64,000 nucleotides of DNA, from positions 1 through 64,000 of the forward strand of contig CAYMCO010000003.1 of the NCBI GenBank assembly GCA_964388955.1, read 5' to 3'. The notes beneath the pieces are model-generated. The model was not told the DNA's origin, searched no databases, and was given only the letters and a program-made list of their open reading frames with translations. The position numbers were made by a program, and so were the translations under genes. This document shows positions 1 to 8,083 of this stretch, one piece after another (position 1 is the first letter of the stretch; the number at the start of each line of letters is the position of its first letter). The stretch comes from CAYMCO01 sp964388955. Its GTDB lineage: Bacteria; Chloroflexota; Anaerolineae; Anaerolineales; E44-bin32.

Positions 1-8
1 GTGAAGTG

Positions 9-137
9 GCTCATGGCCGCGAGATGAGCGGCCAGGGCATGGTCAATCTCTTGGCCCGCGCACAGCTACATCATACTGCACAGCCCGGTCTTCGCCCAGC
101 ATCCCCGGTCCGCTGTAGCGGATGATTAGGCCGCTTG
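9..137 (-). other. attC-like recombination site 1
   Basis: Inverted repeat downstream of the first gene. Read on the minus strand, the gene end is followed by a GCCTAAT box, then CAGCGGACCGGGGATG, a spacer of about 60 nt, and the partner arm CATGCCCTGGCCGCTC. The two arms pair with one extra base in the first, as in attC sites (R''-L''-L'-R'). The final GTTRRRY box is not clear and may lie left of the window or be degenerate. Confidence 0.65.
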
Positions 138-163
138 CAGATAGGCCCATGTTGTAGGCTGCG

Positions 164-631
164 CTATTTTGCTATGCATACTCGGATTGCCAATAAGACT
201 GCATTGAGAATAGAAACGGGGATGGCGAATATCAAGAAGCAGATCGGAACAACCCAACCAATGGGCAATTTCCAAAGCCATCCAACGGGAAATGGCTTTT
301 CCACTATGGGATCGGGCGCAAATCTACCAAGCAGATCGCGGTACCGTCTATCCACCTTCCGCAGGCGAGAGTATTCCGCTGCGACATGCCATGAGGCAAA
401 CACGGCAATTAATGAGGCGAGGAAAGGAAAGAATAACACCATTAGTCCAAGCTTGTCGACCAAGTCGGTCTGCACCCATGGGGCAACTGTAATCAGAGTT
501 GCGGCGGTTCCCCACCTGAAGAGGGACCTCCAGAAGAGCTCATGTCTGTACTTCCACTCTTCCCAAAGAAGTTGGGCTGACTGATTCCTAGTTAATTCTG
601 CATGTTCCATCTCTTCCCCAGATTCTGCCAT
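164..631 (-). CDS. Small membrane protein, integron cassette gene
   Basis: Unknown protein of about 155 aa. The N-terminal third is charged and helical. Hydrophobic stretches follow near residues 45-58 and 65-90, and near the C-terminus at 125-150, so it is probably an inner-membrane protein with three segments. The ATG at 631 lies only about 17 nt after a perfect GTTGGGC box, leaving no room for a good ribosome-binding site, which is typical of integron cassette genes; a TTG two codons upstream (637) is the alternative start. The stop is followed directly by attC-like site 1. I do not recognise a family. Confidence 0.7.
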   Translation of the reverse strand: MAESGEEMEHAELTRNQSAQLLWEEWKYRHELFWRSLFRWGTAATLITVAPWVQTDLVDKLGLMVLFFPFLASLIAVFASWHVAAEYSRLRKVDRRYRDLLGRFAPDPIVEKPFPVGWLWKLPIGWVVPICFLIFAIPVSILNAVLLAIRVCIAK

Positions 632-647
632 ACTCAATGATCAAGTG

Positions 648-678
648 GCCCAACGGGCTTGAATTCAGCGGCCGGGGC
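648..678 (-). other. attC-like half site 2 (L'-R')
   Basis: On the minus strand GCCCCGGCCGCTGAATTC is followed by CCCGTTGGGCC, giving a clean L' arm and a GTTGGGC (GTTRRRY) R' box. The expected partner arm (CAGCGGACCGGGG) is not visible in the next 250 bases, so the upstream half has been lost or diverged. Positions 680-960 hold no gene I can support. A 76-codon frame (665-895, minus) stops inside this arm and is probably not coding. Confidence 0.7.
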
Positions 679-961
679 ACGAACCTTCTGGACAAGTCTG
701 TGGGTTTTGATGCTCCTTTGCATGAGCTTCTGCAGGCAGCAGTTTCTTGATCGCATCCTCATGTGAGCTTGGTGTTAGGAGTTGGCCGATCACACTGATT
801 GCCTGGGCCCAAAGGAAAAGCTGAGCTGCCACCGGATTTGCGGTAGCCGCTTCTGACAAAGACCGACAACTTGACCACGCAGGCCCTGAATTCAAGCTGG
901 GATAGAGCGATCAAGCCAAGCGGATTTATGACGGCACTTGGGAGGATTGAGAGTATCCTGA

Positions 962-1159
962 TCAGCTGAAGCCTTTCTCCTGTTCCCATCTTCTTGCGGC
1001 CTCTTCGGTTGTGCGGCGGCCTACTTGAACTATGTGGCCGTTTGGCCATTTCTGAAAATGGGCTTGTTCCCTTTGCTTCAAGTCTTTCGTTATGCCGCCA
1101 TGAACGATTTTGTTGCCTACTTTGAAGTGGTATTTGTATGTGTCTCGTTTCTTTGCCAT
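962..1159 (-). CDS. Small conserved protein, GIY-YIG-like motif fragment
   Basis: A 65-aa basic protein beginning with MAKKRDTYKYHFKVG, with VHGGITKDLKQREQ, HIVQVGRRTTEEAA and a terminal W-EQEKGF. The pattern resembles a small family often annotated as hypothetical that looks like a minimal GIY-YIG-type fold; this is my recollection, not a search. There is a good ribosome-binding site (AAAAGGAG, 6 nt before ATG). It sits alone between two attC-like half sites, so it is probably the only gene of its cassette. Function unknown. Confidence 0.75.
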   Translation of the reverse strand: MAKKRDTYKYHFKVGNKIVHGGITKDLKQREQAHFQKWPNGHIVQVGRRTTEEAARRWEQEKGFS

Positions 1160-1202
1160 GTCAATCTCCTTTTGAGCATGCCCAAGTCCGAGATGAAGCT
1201 GT

Positions 1203-1236
1203 GCTGCATAACAGCTCTGAGCTCAGTGGCTGGGGA
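1203..1236 (-). other. attC-like half site 3 (L'-R')
   Basis: Minus-strand GTCCCCAGCCACTGAGCTC followed by AGAGCTGTTATGC. It matches complete site 10 (CCCCGGCCGCTGAGTTTAGAGCTGTCATG) over arm and spacer. The partner arm toward the stop at 1354 is not evident. Confidence 0.5.
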
Positions 1237-1353
1237 CCTGCATGTATCTCCTTGCTCGTGCGATTCCATTGTACAACCTGACTACAGTCTCGCCCTGGAT
1301 CTCCGGTTCGGTACACGTGAGGATTCGACCACTCGAGGACAAGAGAGCGTATC

Positions 1354-2613
1354 TCATTCCCCCACTGTGGCACAAAGGAGCTTCAGGTAACTGGAGGTTG
1401 CTTCACAAAGCTGAATGGTTGCATCCATAACATGCAGGTTCCTTCTCCAGAATGACATAGAGACGTTTCGTTCACGAGCTCGAGTGAACTCGAATAATAG
1501 ATCAACCAACTCCTTATCCTGATAAAGGAGTTCATTTTCCTTTTTCCTCCCATGTTCTGAAAAGATCTGTAGAGACGCATTTTGGAGAGCTTCCTCGGGA
1601 AGATTGACTCGGAGCGATTTTCTGAATGGGAAGAGATTGTGAAATGCGCTATTCCTGGCATCCGCGATTGCCCTGTGGTAGTCACGAAGAGAAGGCTTGG
1701 CGCTCTGAGTGTGCAAAGGCAGATTCTTGAGAGCCTGCGCCAATTGGGAGTGTTCCGCAAATGTCCCCCACAAAACGATCGGCTTTAGGTCACAAATGCT
1801 CACCAGAAGCCTAATGAATATCAGCGCGTCAGTTGCGAAATTGTACGCGATTCGGAGGACATCGTTTGCCACTTCGCCGTCTTGGTCTCCTTTCTGGACA
1901 TAGCCCCGGTATTCATCGCGTTGCAGTCTAAGAACCTCGAGGATCGAATCAATCATTGATTCCCGGAGAGATCCCACGCCGTTTGGGAGAACAAGATTGG
2001 CAACGGCATTATCCTTTAGCTCATCAAGTGCTTTTGCGAGAGCCTTTTGCAGGTTTGCCGGCATCTCTTTGCCTTGCTCCTTGTAAACCTTCTGAACCGC
2101 ATCCCAGATAGCCAGCTCATCAGTTGCATTGCGAATGGTTATTGTTTCATCTTGAACATCTATTGCTGAAGGCCATTTTGGATCCCAGACTATTTCAGAG
2201 AAATGACTACTCGAGACCTCCTGCCTCAACACTATGGAGTCGTCGACCTTGCCTATTATTATGAACAGTAGCCTTCCCAATCGAGAGAGTTCATCCTCCA
2301 CGGCTCTTTCAATGGTGCTCTCCTCTAGCTTCTCCCTCGCTGATTGAGGCAATCGCTTCCAATCCGAGTTGATTTGGATTCCAGAAACGACTAGCGGAGA
2401 ATTCGCCAAGAGGCGTCCTTCGGTGATTGGAACAGCTAGATACTTATCATTCTTCGTCGTCCTAATGGAAGTCTTTTCCCGTTTGATGAATGAGTTGTTG
2501 ATAAGCAAGAGATCATGAGGGTCGAACTTGAGTTGGTCCAAGTCGGAAGAATTCTGGTCGCTCTGCAGAAAGCTCTCAACACTGCTTCTTATCGAACTTA
2601 GTATTTCATCCAT
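1354..2613 (-). CDS. Unknown 419-aa protein with HEPN-type RNxxxH motif
   Basis: Soluble protein of 419 aa with no membrane segment. Near residues 316-325 it has DARNSAFHNLFPF, an R-N-x3-H motif of the kind that forms the RNase active site in HEPN domains (Rx4-6H with a polar residue after Arg). The surrounding sequence is predicted helical, as HEPN domains are. The N-terminal 180 residues show no motif I recognise. The gene lies alone behind recombinase-derived unit A, whose putative promoter (2820-2848) points into it. A GTTAGAC box (2651-2657) lies 38 nt upstream of the ATG. A defence or toxin role is inference only; HEPN folds also occur in non-catalytic proteins. Confidence 0.75.
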   Translation of the reverse strand: MDEILSSIRSSVESFLQSDQNSSDLDQLKFDPHDLLLINNSFIKREKTSIRTTKNDKYLAVPITEGRLLANSPLVVSGIQINSDWKRLPQSAREKLEESTIERAVEDELSRLGRLLFIIIGKVDDSIVLRQEVSSSHFSEIVWDPKWPSAIDVQDETITIRNATDELAIWDAVQKVYKEQGKEMPANLQKALAKALDELKDNAVANLVLPNGVGSLRESMIDSILEVLRLQRDEYRGYVQKGDQDGEVANDVLRIAYNFATDALIFIRLLVSICDLKPIVLWGTFAEHSQLAQALKNLPLHTQSAKPSLRDYHRAIADARNSAFHNLFPFRKSLRVNLPEEALQNASLQIFSEHGRKKENELLYQDKELVDLLFEFTRARERNVSMSFWRRNLHVMDATIQLCEATSSYLKLLCATVGE

Positions 2614-2650
2614 GTCATCGTCCCACTCTGCATGTGGTTGATCCTGCTCG

Positions 2651-2657
2651 GTCTAAC
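2651..2657 (-). other. Candidate attC R' box (GTTAGAC)
   Basis: Perfect GTTRRRY heptamer on the minus strand, in the same position relative to the start codon of the next gene as the other R' boxes. No matching L arms are seen next to it, so the site is degenerate or disrupted by unit A. Confidence 0.35.
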
Positions 2658-2819
2658 CGGTAATTCTCATGCGATTTCGCCTTCGATCACCCCGGAAATG
2701 TGCATCACTTTGTCTCGTTCTTCCAGACAAACAAACACTGCGGACACACAGTCCACAGCACACCCCCAAGAAACAGTTGGCATTGGAAAGCGAGGATGAG
2801 TCTCCTAGAGGCTCACTAC

Positions 2820-2848
2820 ATACTATAGACTAAAGTTTTGACAGACAA
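2820..2848 (-). promoter_or_regulatory. Putative outward promoter of unit A
   Basis: Minus strand TTGTCT, 17-nt spacer, TAGTAT. It lies at the downstream edge of the unit and points toward the gene starting at 2613. Unit B has the equivalent TTGTCT-N17-TAGCAT at the same place. Confidence 0.45.
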
Positions 2849-2865
2849 AATTCAATATGCCGCCG

Positions 2866-3261
2866 GTCACTATTCCGACACGGGCAGAATGATCGACTCC
2901 GCAGCTGCTCTCAATGACTCAGCCCTCTCCGGTCATACCTGGCGGTTGTATCCACGCTCTTGCCCCCGGCCGGTTTGGCTGTGGTCGCCAGATCGTTCCC
3001 GTTCTGCAGGAGATTCGGTATGTAGGTCCGCCGGCGGTCGTGTGGGCTGATCGGCTCGACCCCGGCGTCATCGATGTGGCCGACCTTCCAGGCCTCCTTC
3101 ATCACTCCCCGAACCCCATATAGGATCATGTTGGCCGTGCCGAATGCGTATGGTTTTGTCCTCTTGGCGGTCGGATTCGGCTGCATCAATCTGGCCTTCA
3201 GTGCTGCGACGTGCTCGTATGGAGACACCTTATCACTCTGCGATCTTCGATTGATTTCCAT
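2866..3261 (-). pseudogene. Tyrosine recombinase remnant (copy A)
   Basis: The readable part (about 116 codons) joins an N-terminal core-binding piece (HVAALKARLMQ, RGVMKEAWKVGHI) directly to the C-terminal catalytic end (EPISPHDRRRTYI, DLATTAKPAG, TTARYDRR). The intervening region, which should hold the first catalytic Arg and the Lys, is missing. The HDxR motif and the Tyr remain, but the His of AGHKS is replaced (AGGKS). The true N-terminus is absent. It cannot be an active recombinase. The same family is seen less degraded at the N-terminus in copy C. Confidence 0.8.
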
Positions 3262-3447
3262 GTATTTTCGGGAATGACTGGACCGAAGGGAACGTGAGTG
3301 CGAGGAGCGAGATTGCGGGGTGCGTGAGATGGGGTATGGAACCTGTTGATCTCGTGGAACGTAGGCTGTGATTTGAGAGACTGACTGTTCGGGTTTCAGA
3401 ATACTCTTCTCCCATGTGGGATAAGTCCTGGCTGCTGTGAAAAGACA

Positions 3448-3495
3448 ACCACCCCGGCTTCACTTCGTCTTTGTGGGCCGGGGTGGTCATTTTTC
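3448..3495 (+). terminator. Strong hairpin with T-run in unit A
   Basis: ACCACCCCGGC and GCCGGGGTGGT form an 11-bp stem around a loop of about 20 nt, followed by TCATTTTT on the plus strand. The equivalent hairpin in unit B is at 8735-8782. It could insulate the unit or be part of its end. Confidence 0.6.
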
Positions 3496-3538
3496 GAGGA
3501 CTCTCATCCTCGTCATCTCTCCTTTCCAGGAGTCATGC

Positions 3539-3572
3539 ATCCCCGGTTCACTGCAGCGGATGACTAGATTGC
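3539..3572 (-). other. attC-like half site 5 (R''-L'')
   Basis: Minus strand, just after the stop of the next gene: ATCTAGTCATCCGCTGCAG then TGAACCGGGGATGC. This is the R'' box and L'' arm of the array's attC family. The L'-R' half should follow but is replaced by the end of repeat unit A. Confidence 0.65.
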
Positions 3573-3596
3573 CTTGGCCGCGGACTTCTGCCAGAC

Positions 3597-4760
3597 TCAA
3601 TGGCTCGAACCTGGGCAAGTTGGATAATACTGTATTGACCTTATCTCTGAGTTCATGAACTCATATGCCTCCAAGTCCTCGGTTCTCGGGGAAAAACGCA
3701 CTACAAGAATGCTGCGCGAAGACCTATCAAGCAGATAGGTTGGCGCATCGCAGAAGTCATCTTCGGATATGGAAGTATCCCACGCAGTGACGATCTTAGC
3801 AGGAATGACAGCTCCGCCACCTAGCTGCTGCGGGATGCCCGGATATGCTGACAGCGCATAGGCAGGTATGAGAGTGCCTGAGATTAGAAGAAAGGTCATA
3901 AACGTGAAGGAGAAGTGATACGATAGTTGGCGTCTAGGGTCATTCTCAATGTGCACATTTTCGTCTTTCTCCGCTCCTAGGGGGCCGAGCGAGGATAATG
4001 TGATGTGTATAGCAGCCAGCGTGTAAACCGCCATATGGACTGCTACAAACCCGGTCCAATCATTGGCAGACTGACGTGGCTGGCCTATCGAACGCTGCTC
4101 CCTTAATTCGGTGATGTACCTTGATATTGCGAGAGCCAAACCTATCAAGGCAACTATCAAGAGAAGATACAGATAGCCCTTGAGTCCTCCTATCAAGATG
4201 CGTTTCCTGGTGATCTTTTCCTTCTTGATGATCATTGGTCCCACGAGCACTGCAAGGATGACAAGTGAAGTGTAGATTGCCACAACAATGCCAACTGCCC
4301 GAAGGGCGGCCACGCTCCATTGATCAGGGTTTCCAAGCAAGGCATCCACGAACGTAGTCGACGTGGTTCGGTCAGGCAAGACTATTGCAGGGGAATATCG
4401 GGAACCTGACAATGGTCGGAGGATCCATACGATTATTGAGATGGTTCCATACACAGAAAATGAGTAGAAGATCCCTGACAGAACTCGCCTGGGTGGGGAT
4501 TGTTCTGATACGACCTTTGGGAGCAGCCCTCGCAGTGCGATGATGAGTGTTGCCATGAACACGGCGAAGAGGGCCCCGACCACGATATATCGAACTCTGA
4601 ATAGATCAAAGGTCACTACTCCAATCGAACCAAGATGTAGGTTGGTTATTAGAAATCCCAATACATATAAGACGAATGGCAATGCAATGATCGCGTCCTT
4701 GTATTCCATCAGCTTCTTGACTTGAGGTATGGAATCACGGAATATGCTGTCCAACCGCAC
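3597..4760 (-). CDS. Multi-pass membrane protein, unknown, cassette gene
   Basis: 387-aa protein starting at GTG (GGAG upstream). There are about seven hydrophobic segments (near residues 25-45, 50-75, 92-115, 145-170, 185-207, 225-250 and 280-305) and a soluble C-terminal tail of about 80 residues. No transport or enzyme motif is recognised. It lies between an attC-like half site downstream and site 6 upstream, so it is one cassette. It is one of at least five unrelated unknown membrane proteins in the array. Confidence 0.75.
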   Translation of the reverse strand: MRLDSIFRDSIPQVKKLMEYKDAIIALPFVLYVLGFLITNLHLGSIGVVTFDLFRVRYIVVGALFAVFMATLIIALRGLLPKVVSEQSPPRRVLSGIFYSFSVYGTISIIVWILRPLSGSRYSPAIVLPDRTTSTTFVDALLGNPDQWSVAALRAVGIVVAIYTSLVILAVLVGPMIIKKEKITRKRILIGGLKGYLYLLLIVALIGLALAISRYITELREQRSIGQPRQSANDWTGFVAVHMAVYTLAAIHITLSSLGPLGAEKDENVHIENDPRRQLSYHFSFTFMTFLLISGTLIPAYALSAYPGIPQQLGGGAVIPAKIVTAWDTSISEDDFCDAPTYLLDRSSRSILVVRFSPRTEDLEAYEFMNSEIRSIQYYPTCPGSSH

Positions 4761-4811
4761 CTTTTCTTCTCCTGAGTAAGCACATCAAGACATCTGCTCG
4801 GACCCGGATGG

Positions 4812-4956
4812 GCCTAACAGAATCACAAGGCAATCTAACGGCTATGAACTCAACGCCCGGGGTACGACCCCATTCTTGCTCCCCAACCACGCCCATCACG
4901 TATTTTGGACCGCAACTCCCCCCGCATCCCCGGTCCGCTGCGGTGAATGGTCAGCG
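4812..4956 (-). other. attC-like site 6, complete
   Basis: Minus strand order: a degenerate R'' (GCTGACC) overlapping the end of the upstream gene, L'' CCGCAGCGGACCGGGGATGC, a spacer of about 60 nt, L' ACCCCGGGCGTTGAG, then GCCGTTAGAT (GTTRRRY). A second perfect box, GTTAGGC, lies 21 nt further on. The arms pair as CAACG-CCCGGGG with CCCCGG-T-CCGCTG, with the extra base in the L'' arm. Confidence 0.75.
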
Positions 4957-5820
4957 ATCTTCAGATTTGAATTGATTTATCGCATTGACAATATCGCTCG
5001 TATCGTGCAATTTGAGAATTCCCATTCGCCGTGACCACGATCTCACATCAGAGAGGTCTAATCCGAAAGCCAGGAAAGTCTTGACCTTCGCGTGGGCTGC
5101 AATTCTCCTGTTCACAGCGGATATCTCCAGCCTGTTGAATATCCAGTCATAAAGAACGAATATACCAAAGAGATACAAGAATGGTATGAGGCTAATGGTG
5201 AGTAAGATCGGAATCAGAAAATCCCTGAGATTGTCCAATGAGAAGAACTCCCCAATATCCTTGGCAATGCTCACTCCGACAAAAATTAGAATACCGAACC
5301 CCAGAATTCCCAATATTCTCGCAAGGAAGTCCCGTACCCGCTCATACTTCTCATTGGTTGATGCAAGGCCCAGCATCCCCCCGAGTAAGAGAAGGAACGG
5401 GACGAGAATTAGCTCCAACCAGAGATTGAAGACATAGAGGTTGACTATGAACTCCAGAACGATGACTAACTTCAAGTTTTCAATGACTGCTTTGACTAGG
5501 TAGCCATCCTCTCTTACATGATCGATGTTGATGAAGAGGACGAGACCAGAGCCGAATAGCCAATAAACCGTATCCTTCAGATTCCCAATTTCCCATATTT
5601 GAGAACGGTGCAGTAGATATACGAATGCGGACAAGTAAACCAGCATGGTTGTCATTGAAAGTAGAATGATCCTCTGAGTAAGCGCATTCAGGACATTGGA
5701 GAGTCCTTCACGCACCTCGTGGCTTCGAAGCAGCCAGATGAATATCAAGCCAAACCATATGGCGAGCGAAAGATCTCGACTATTGATATCTAATGATGCA
5801 AGAAGATTCTTCAAAGGCAT
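4951..5820 (-). CDS. Multi-pass membrane protein, unknown, cassette gene
   Basis: 289-aa protein, ATG start with GAGGTGATT about 7 nt upstream. Six or so hydrophobic segments fill residues 15-215. The C-terminal 80 residues are soluble and basic, with a final stretch (ILKLHDTSDIVNAINQF) that looks helical. No family recognised. The stop codon is embedded in attC-like site 6, the usual arrangement for an integron cassette gene. Confidence 0.75.
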   Translation of the reverse strand: MPLKNLLASLDINSRDLSLAIWFGLIFIWLLRSHEVREGLSNVLNALTQRIILLSMTTMLVYLSAFVYLLHRSQIWEIGNLKDTVYWLFGSGLVLFINIDHVREDGYLVKAVIENLKLVIVLEFIVNLYVFNLWLELILVPFLLLLGGMLGLASTNEKYERVRDFLARILGILGFGILIFVGVSIAKDIGEFFSLDNLRDFLIPILLTISLIPFLYLFGIFVLYDWIFNRLEISAVNRRIAAHAKVKTFLAFGLDLSDVRSWSRRMGILKLHDTSDIVNAINQFKSEDR

Positions 5821-5849
5821 TTGACAATCACCTCAATATTGAGAGGGCA

Positions 5850-5940
5850 TCCAGAGGCTACGAGTTCAGCGGCCGGGGCACCGGCAAGCAATTGCCCTAG
5901 AGAATGCCCATCGTAACGATCGATAGACGGATTGGGTGGA
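5850..5940 (-). other. attC-like site 7, degenerate
   Basis: The L' arm GCCCCGGCCGCTGAACTC is intact, followed by GTAGCCTCTGGATGCC, where the R' box is one or two changes from consensus. Toward the upstream gene an ACCCAAT box (5932-5938) fits R'', but the L'' arm between them no longer matches. Confidence 0.5.
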
Positions 5941-6003
5941 TCACCTGTATTCTCGGCTGTTTGGAGGGTGATCCTGATACTTGTTCGAGAATTCAGTCAC
6001 CTC

Positions 6004-6711
6004 TCAATGAGTAGAACTAGGGATCTCATCCCAGGTTCGACCGTCGAGGATTCTCCCTCCCCAACTATCGTTGATTCTCTTCGTTCCACCATTCTGCTTG
6101 TGAAAGAACAATACTCCAGAGGATTGACATTGTCTCCGAATCGAGCTCGCCCATTCTGAATCCATCGGGCGATACTCCGGTCCGCTTTCTCCGCCTGTGA
6201 TGACCCAATGAATCGCTTCTAATGATCCAAGATTGATTGGTCCCAATAGTGGTTCTGCGCTAATGAAGCGCAGATAGGCAGGAACTCGCCGCAAGATGTC
6301 TTTCCTGTAGAGGTATGCCTGTGTTTCGATACTGACGCCCAACCATACGTTTGGCCACCCTTTCCCCCAGTCATCAGGGAGACAATCCAAGGCTCTCTCT
6401 GGACGCTTTGTCAGGATCTGATATGTGTGATGCGGCGTCTGACGAATGATATCCCAAGCCCTTTCACGCCAAGAATCGGCATCTTCAACAAACCAATCGG
6501 ACCATGAACATGCGAATATCAGTCTTGGCTTTGACCATGATAGTGGATCTTCAAATGTCGTCCTGCTCAGCACGACGTTTCTTGGGTCATTCCCCCATCT
6601 TTTCTTCCCACGGTACATATAGCAATTCTTGCATCCAGGTGACACTTTGATACAGCCATGCCAAGGATTCCACGTTGACTCAGTCCACTCAATTGAGCTC
6701 AACTTCGCCAT
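6004..6711 (-). CDS. Three-Cys-motif protein (DUF5131, phage Gp37/Gp68 family)
   Basis: 235 aa. The N-terminus IEWTESTWNPWHGCIKVSPGC continues KNCYM, giving the C-x6-C-x2-C three-cysteine motif. Later family signatures are ILTKRPER, VWLGVSIE, SAEPLLGPI, VITGGESGPEYRPM and FFHKQNGG. This is the Gp37/Gp68 (DUF5131) family, found on phages and mobile elements; the cysteines suggest a metal or iron-sulfur site, and a radical-SAM-like fold is suspected but unproven. ATG with GAGGTGG upstream. It lies 132 nt downstream of its partner TcmP with no attC-like site between, so both probably move as one cassette. Confidence 0.9.
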   Translation of the reverse strand: MAKLSSIEWTESTWNPWHGCIKVSPGCKNCYMYRGKKRWGNDPRNVVLSRTTFEDPLSWSKPRLIFACSWSDWFVEDADSWRERAWDIIRQTPHHTYQILTKRPERALDCLPDDWGKGWPNVWLGVSIETQAYLYRKDILRRVPAYLRFISAEPLLGPINLGSLEAIHWVITGGESGPEYRPMDSEWASSIRRQCQSSGVLFFHKQNGGTKRINDSWGGRILDGRTWDEIPSSTH

Positions 6712-6843
6712 CCGCCACCTCGGTTCCCTGACCGGGATCAGATCAAATCAGTAATAGAGATTAGCACATATGTTCTATCTTAGCTATAGTTATTCATCAT
6801 GTCAACTTCGAGATTCGTGATGGAAAAGATGAAGGCTTCGGCC

Positions 6844-7923
6844 TCAGAAGAAATCAATCGTCGGATTCTTACTGAATGCAAATCGGCCTTCGTAGCCCCT
6901 GAATCCCAGTTTCCCTGAATCCCGAAGCTCCCTCAGGGCTTGGTGCAAGTGCACTCGAGTGTAGACTTGGCCAAGTAACCACTCATAGAGAGTTTCCATT
7001 TGAGCTGTCGAACCTTGAAACGTAGTGACGATATCCTCGCGAAACACACGGAGATCTGGTTCAGCCTCGATAAGGACGAGTTGCTCAGGCGAGTTCCGTT
7101 CATAAGCTCTAAAGGAGCCATCCGGTACGACTGACCACATAGCGTCTTTCATCAACTCTCTCCCCCTTGCATGATTTGATGCATGAATCAGAACGTACTT
7201 TAATGCGTTGTTTTCCCCGATCATGTTCATATGCGTAACATACTTCGCCGACAATTGATGCGAAAACAGGGCGATTGTCGCCTGAGATCTTCTATCTGGA
7301 TCTTCGATCTCTGCCAAGCCCCGCCAATCTTGGCAGCCAAATAGGGCGTCCATATTTGCCACCTGAGCATTTTGATGGATAGCCATATCTATATATCTGA
7401 ACATGAAGTTGATCAAGATCTCAGAAGTCTGAAACCGCAAGAACATATCGAGAAAATTCATCGAAATTGAAAACCCAAAGGGATCGATGAATGCGAATGA
7501 TGGGGCCATCTCCCTACCACGCGCATCTAGGTCATGAATCGCAGCCCGGAGTTGTGCTTCATAATCCTGTTGGTAAGGATGAATGAATACGTTGTCTGGT
7601 AGATCACCCAAAGTATCAATCTCTCTTAGCAACTCTTGATAGTTGAACTCATCAATCTCAAAAAAGAAATAGTGGACCTCCGTATCTGCGAGTATTCGCC
7701 TGCGCAACCTATGATCTAGCAACAACCTCAAGGCCAATATGGGGGATCCTTCGTCTCCCGTATTGTGCCGACCACGACCGGCATGGCAATCAATATACAG
7801 GACTCTGCCATTCCACGATCCAAGTATCGGCAACCATCCACTGAGATAGCGGTTCAAGAGTTGATGCTTTGCATTCTGCAAGCCATCATAGTTACTCCAA
7901 TATGCTTCATTTGTTGCATTCAC
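6844..7923 (-). CDS. tcmP: Three-Cys-motif partner protein TcmP
   Basis: 359 aa from GTG 7923, chosen because AGGAGG precedes it by 6 nt. Typical features are YWSNYDGLQNAKHQLLNRYL at the start, YIDCHAGRGRH (a glycine-rich methyltransferase-like loop), HYFFFEIDE and SFAFIDPFGFSI. The family is defined by pairing with a three-Cys-motif protein, and that partner is the next gene. The fold looks like a Rossmann methyltransferase with a C-terminal helical part; the substrate is not known. The gene lies behind repeat unit B, whose putative promoter points at it. A defence or antiphage role has been suspected for such mobile pairs, but nothing here proves it. Confidence 0.88.
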   Translation of the reverse strand: MNATNEAYWSNYDGLQNAKHQLLNRYLSGWLPILGSWNGRVLYIDCHAGRGRHNTGDEGSPILALRLLLDHRLRRRILADTEVHYFFFEIDEFNYQELLREIDTLGDLPDNVFIHPYQQDYEAQLRAAIHDLDARGREMAPSFAFIDPFGFSISMNFLDMFLRFQTSEILINFMFRYIDMAIHQNAQVANMDALFGCQDWRGLAEIEDPDRRSQATIALFSHQLSAKYVTHMNMIGENNALKYVLIHASNHARGRELMKDAMWSVVPDGSFRAYERNSPEQLVLIEAEPDLRVFREDIVTTFQGSTAQMETLYEWLLGQVYTRVHLHQALRELRDSGKLGFRGYEGRFAFSKNPTIDFF

Positions 7924-8054
7924 TGCATTCCTCCTAAGTCCCACACTCGAACTTTGGGTTACAAAGCAAAACGGCGAACCCACAGGTCAGCAATAACCCC
8001 CCAAGAAACGGTCAGCTTTGCAGTTCGAGGATGGGTCTCTCAGAGAACTACTAC

Positions 8055-8083
8055 ATGCTATAGATTAAAGTTTCGACAGACAA
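8055..8083 (-). promoter_or_regulatory. Putative outward promoter of unit B
   Basis: Minus strand TTGTCT, 17 nt, TAGCAT, at the same place as in unit A and pointing to tcmP (start 7923). Confidence 0.45.

Larger units (their letters stand above)
2738..3531 (-). mobile_element. Recombinase-derived repeat unit A
   Basis: About 790 bp shared with units B and C. It runs (plus-strand order) from a CTGCGGACACA end, through AAGAAACAGTTGGCATT, TTCAATATGCCGCCGG and a decayed tyrosine-recombinase gene, to a strong hairpin and a CGAGGACT-TCATCCTC end. A and C share the left end including the TGCGGAC palindrome; A and B share the right end. The right boundary abuts a truncated attC-like site (3539-3572), consistent with insertion or deletion at a cassette junction. 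No target duplication was identified. Confidence 0.6.

Noticed and set aside
665..895. 76-codon minus-strand frame between the first two cassette genes
   Set aside because: Its stop lies in the attC-like L' arm, it has no ribosome-binding site, and the sequence is low in coding character.
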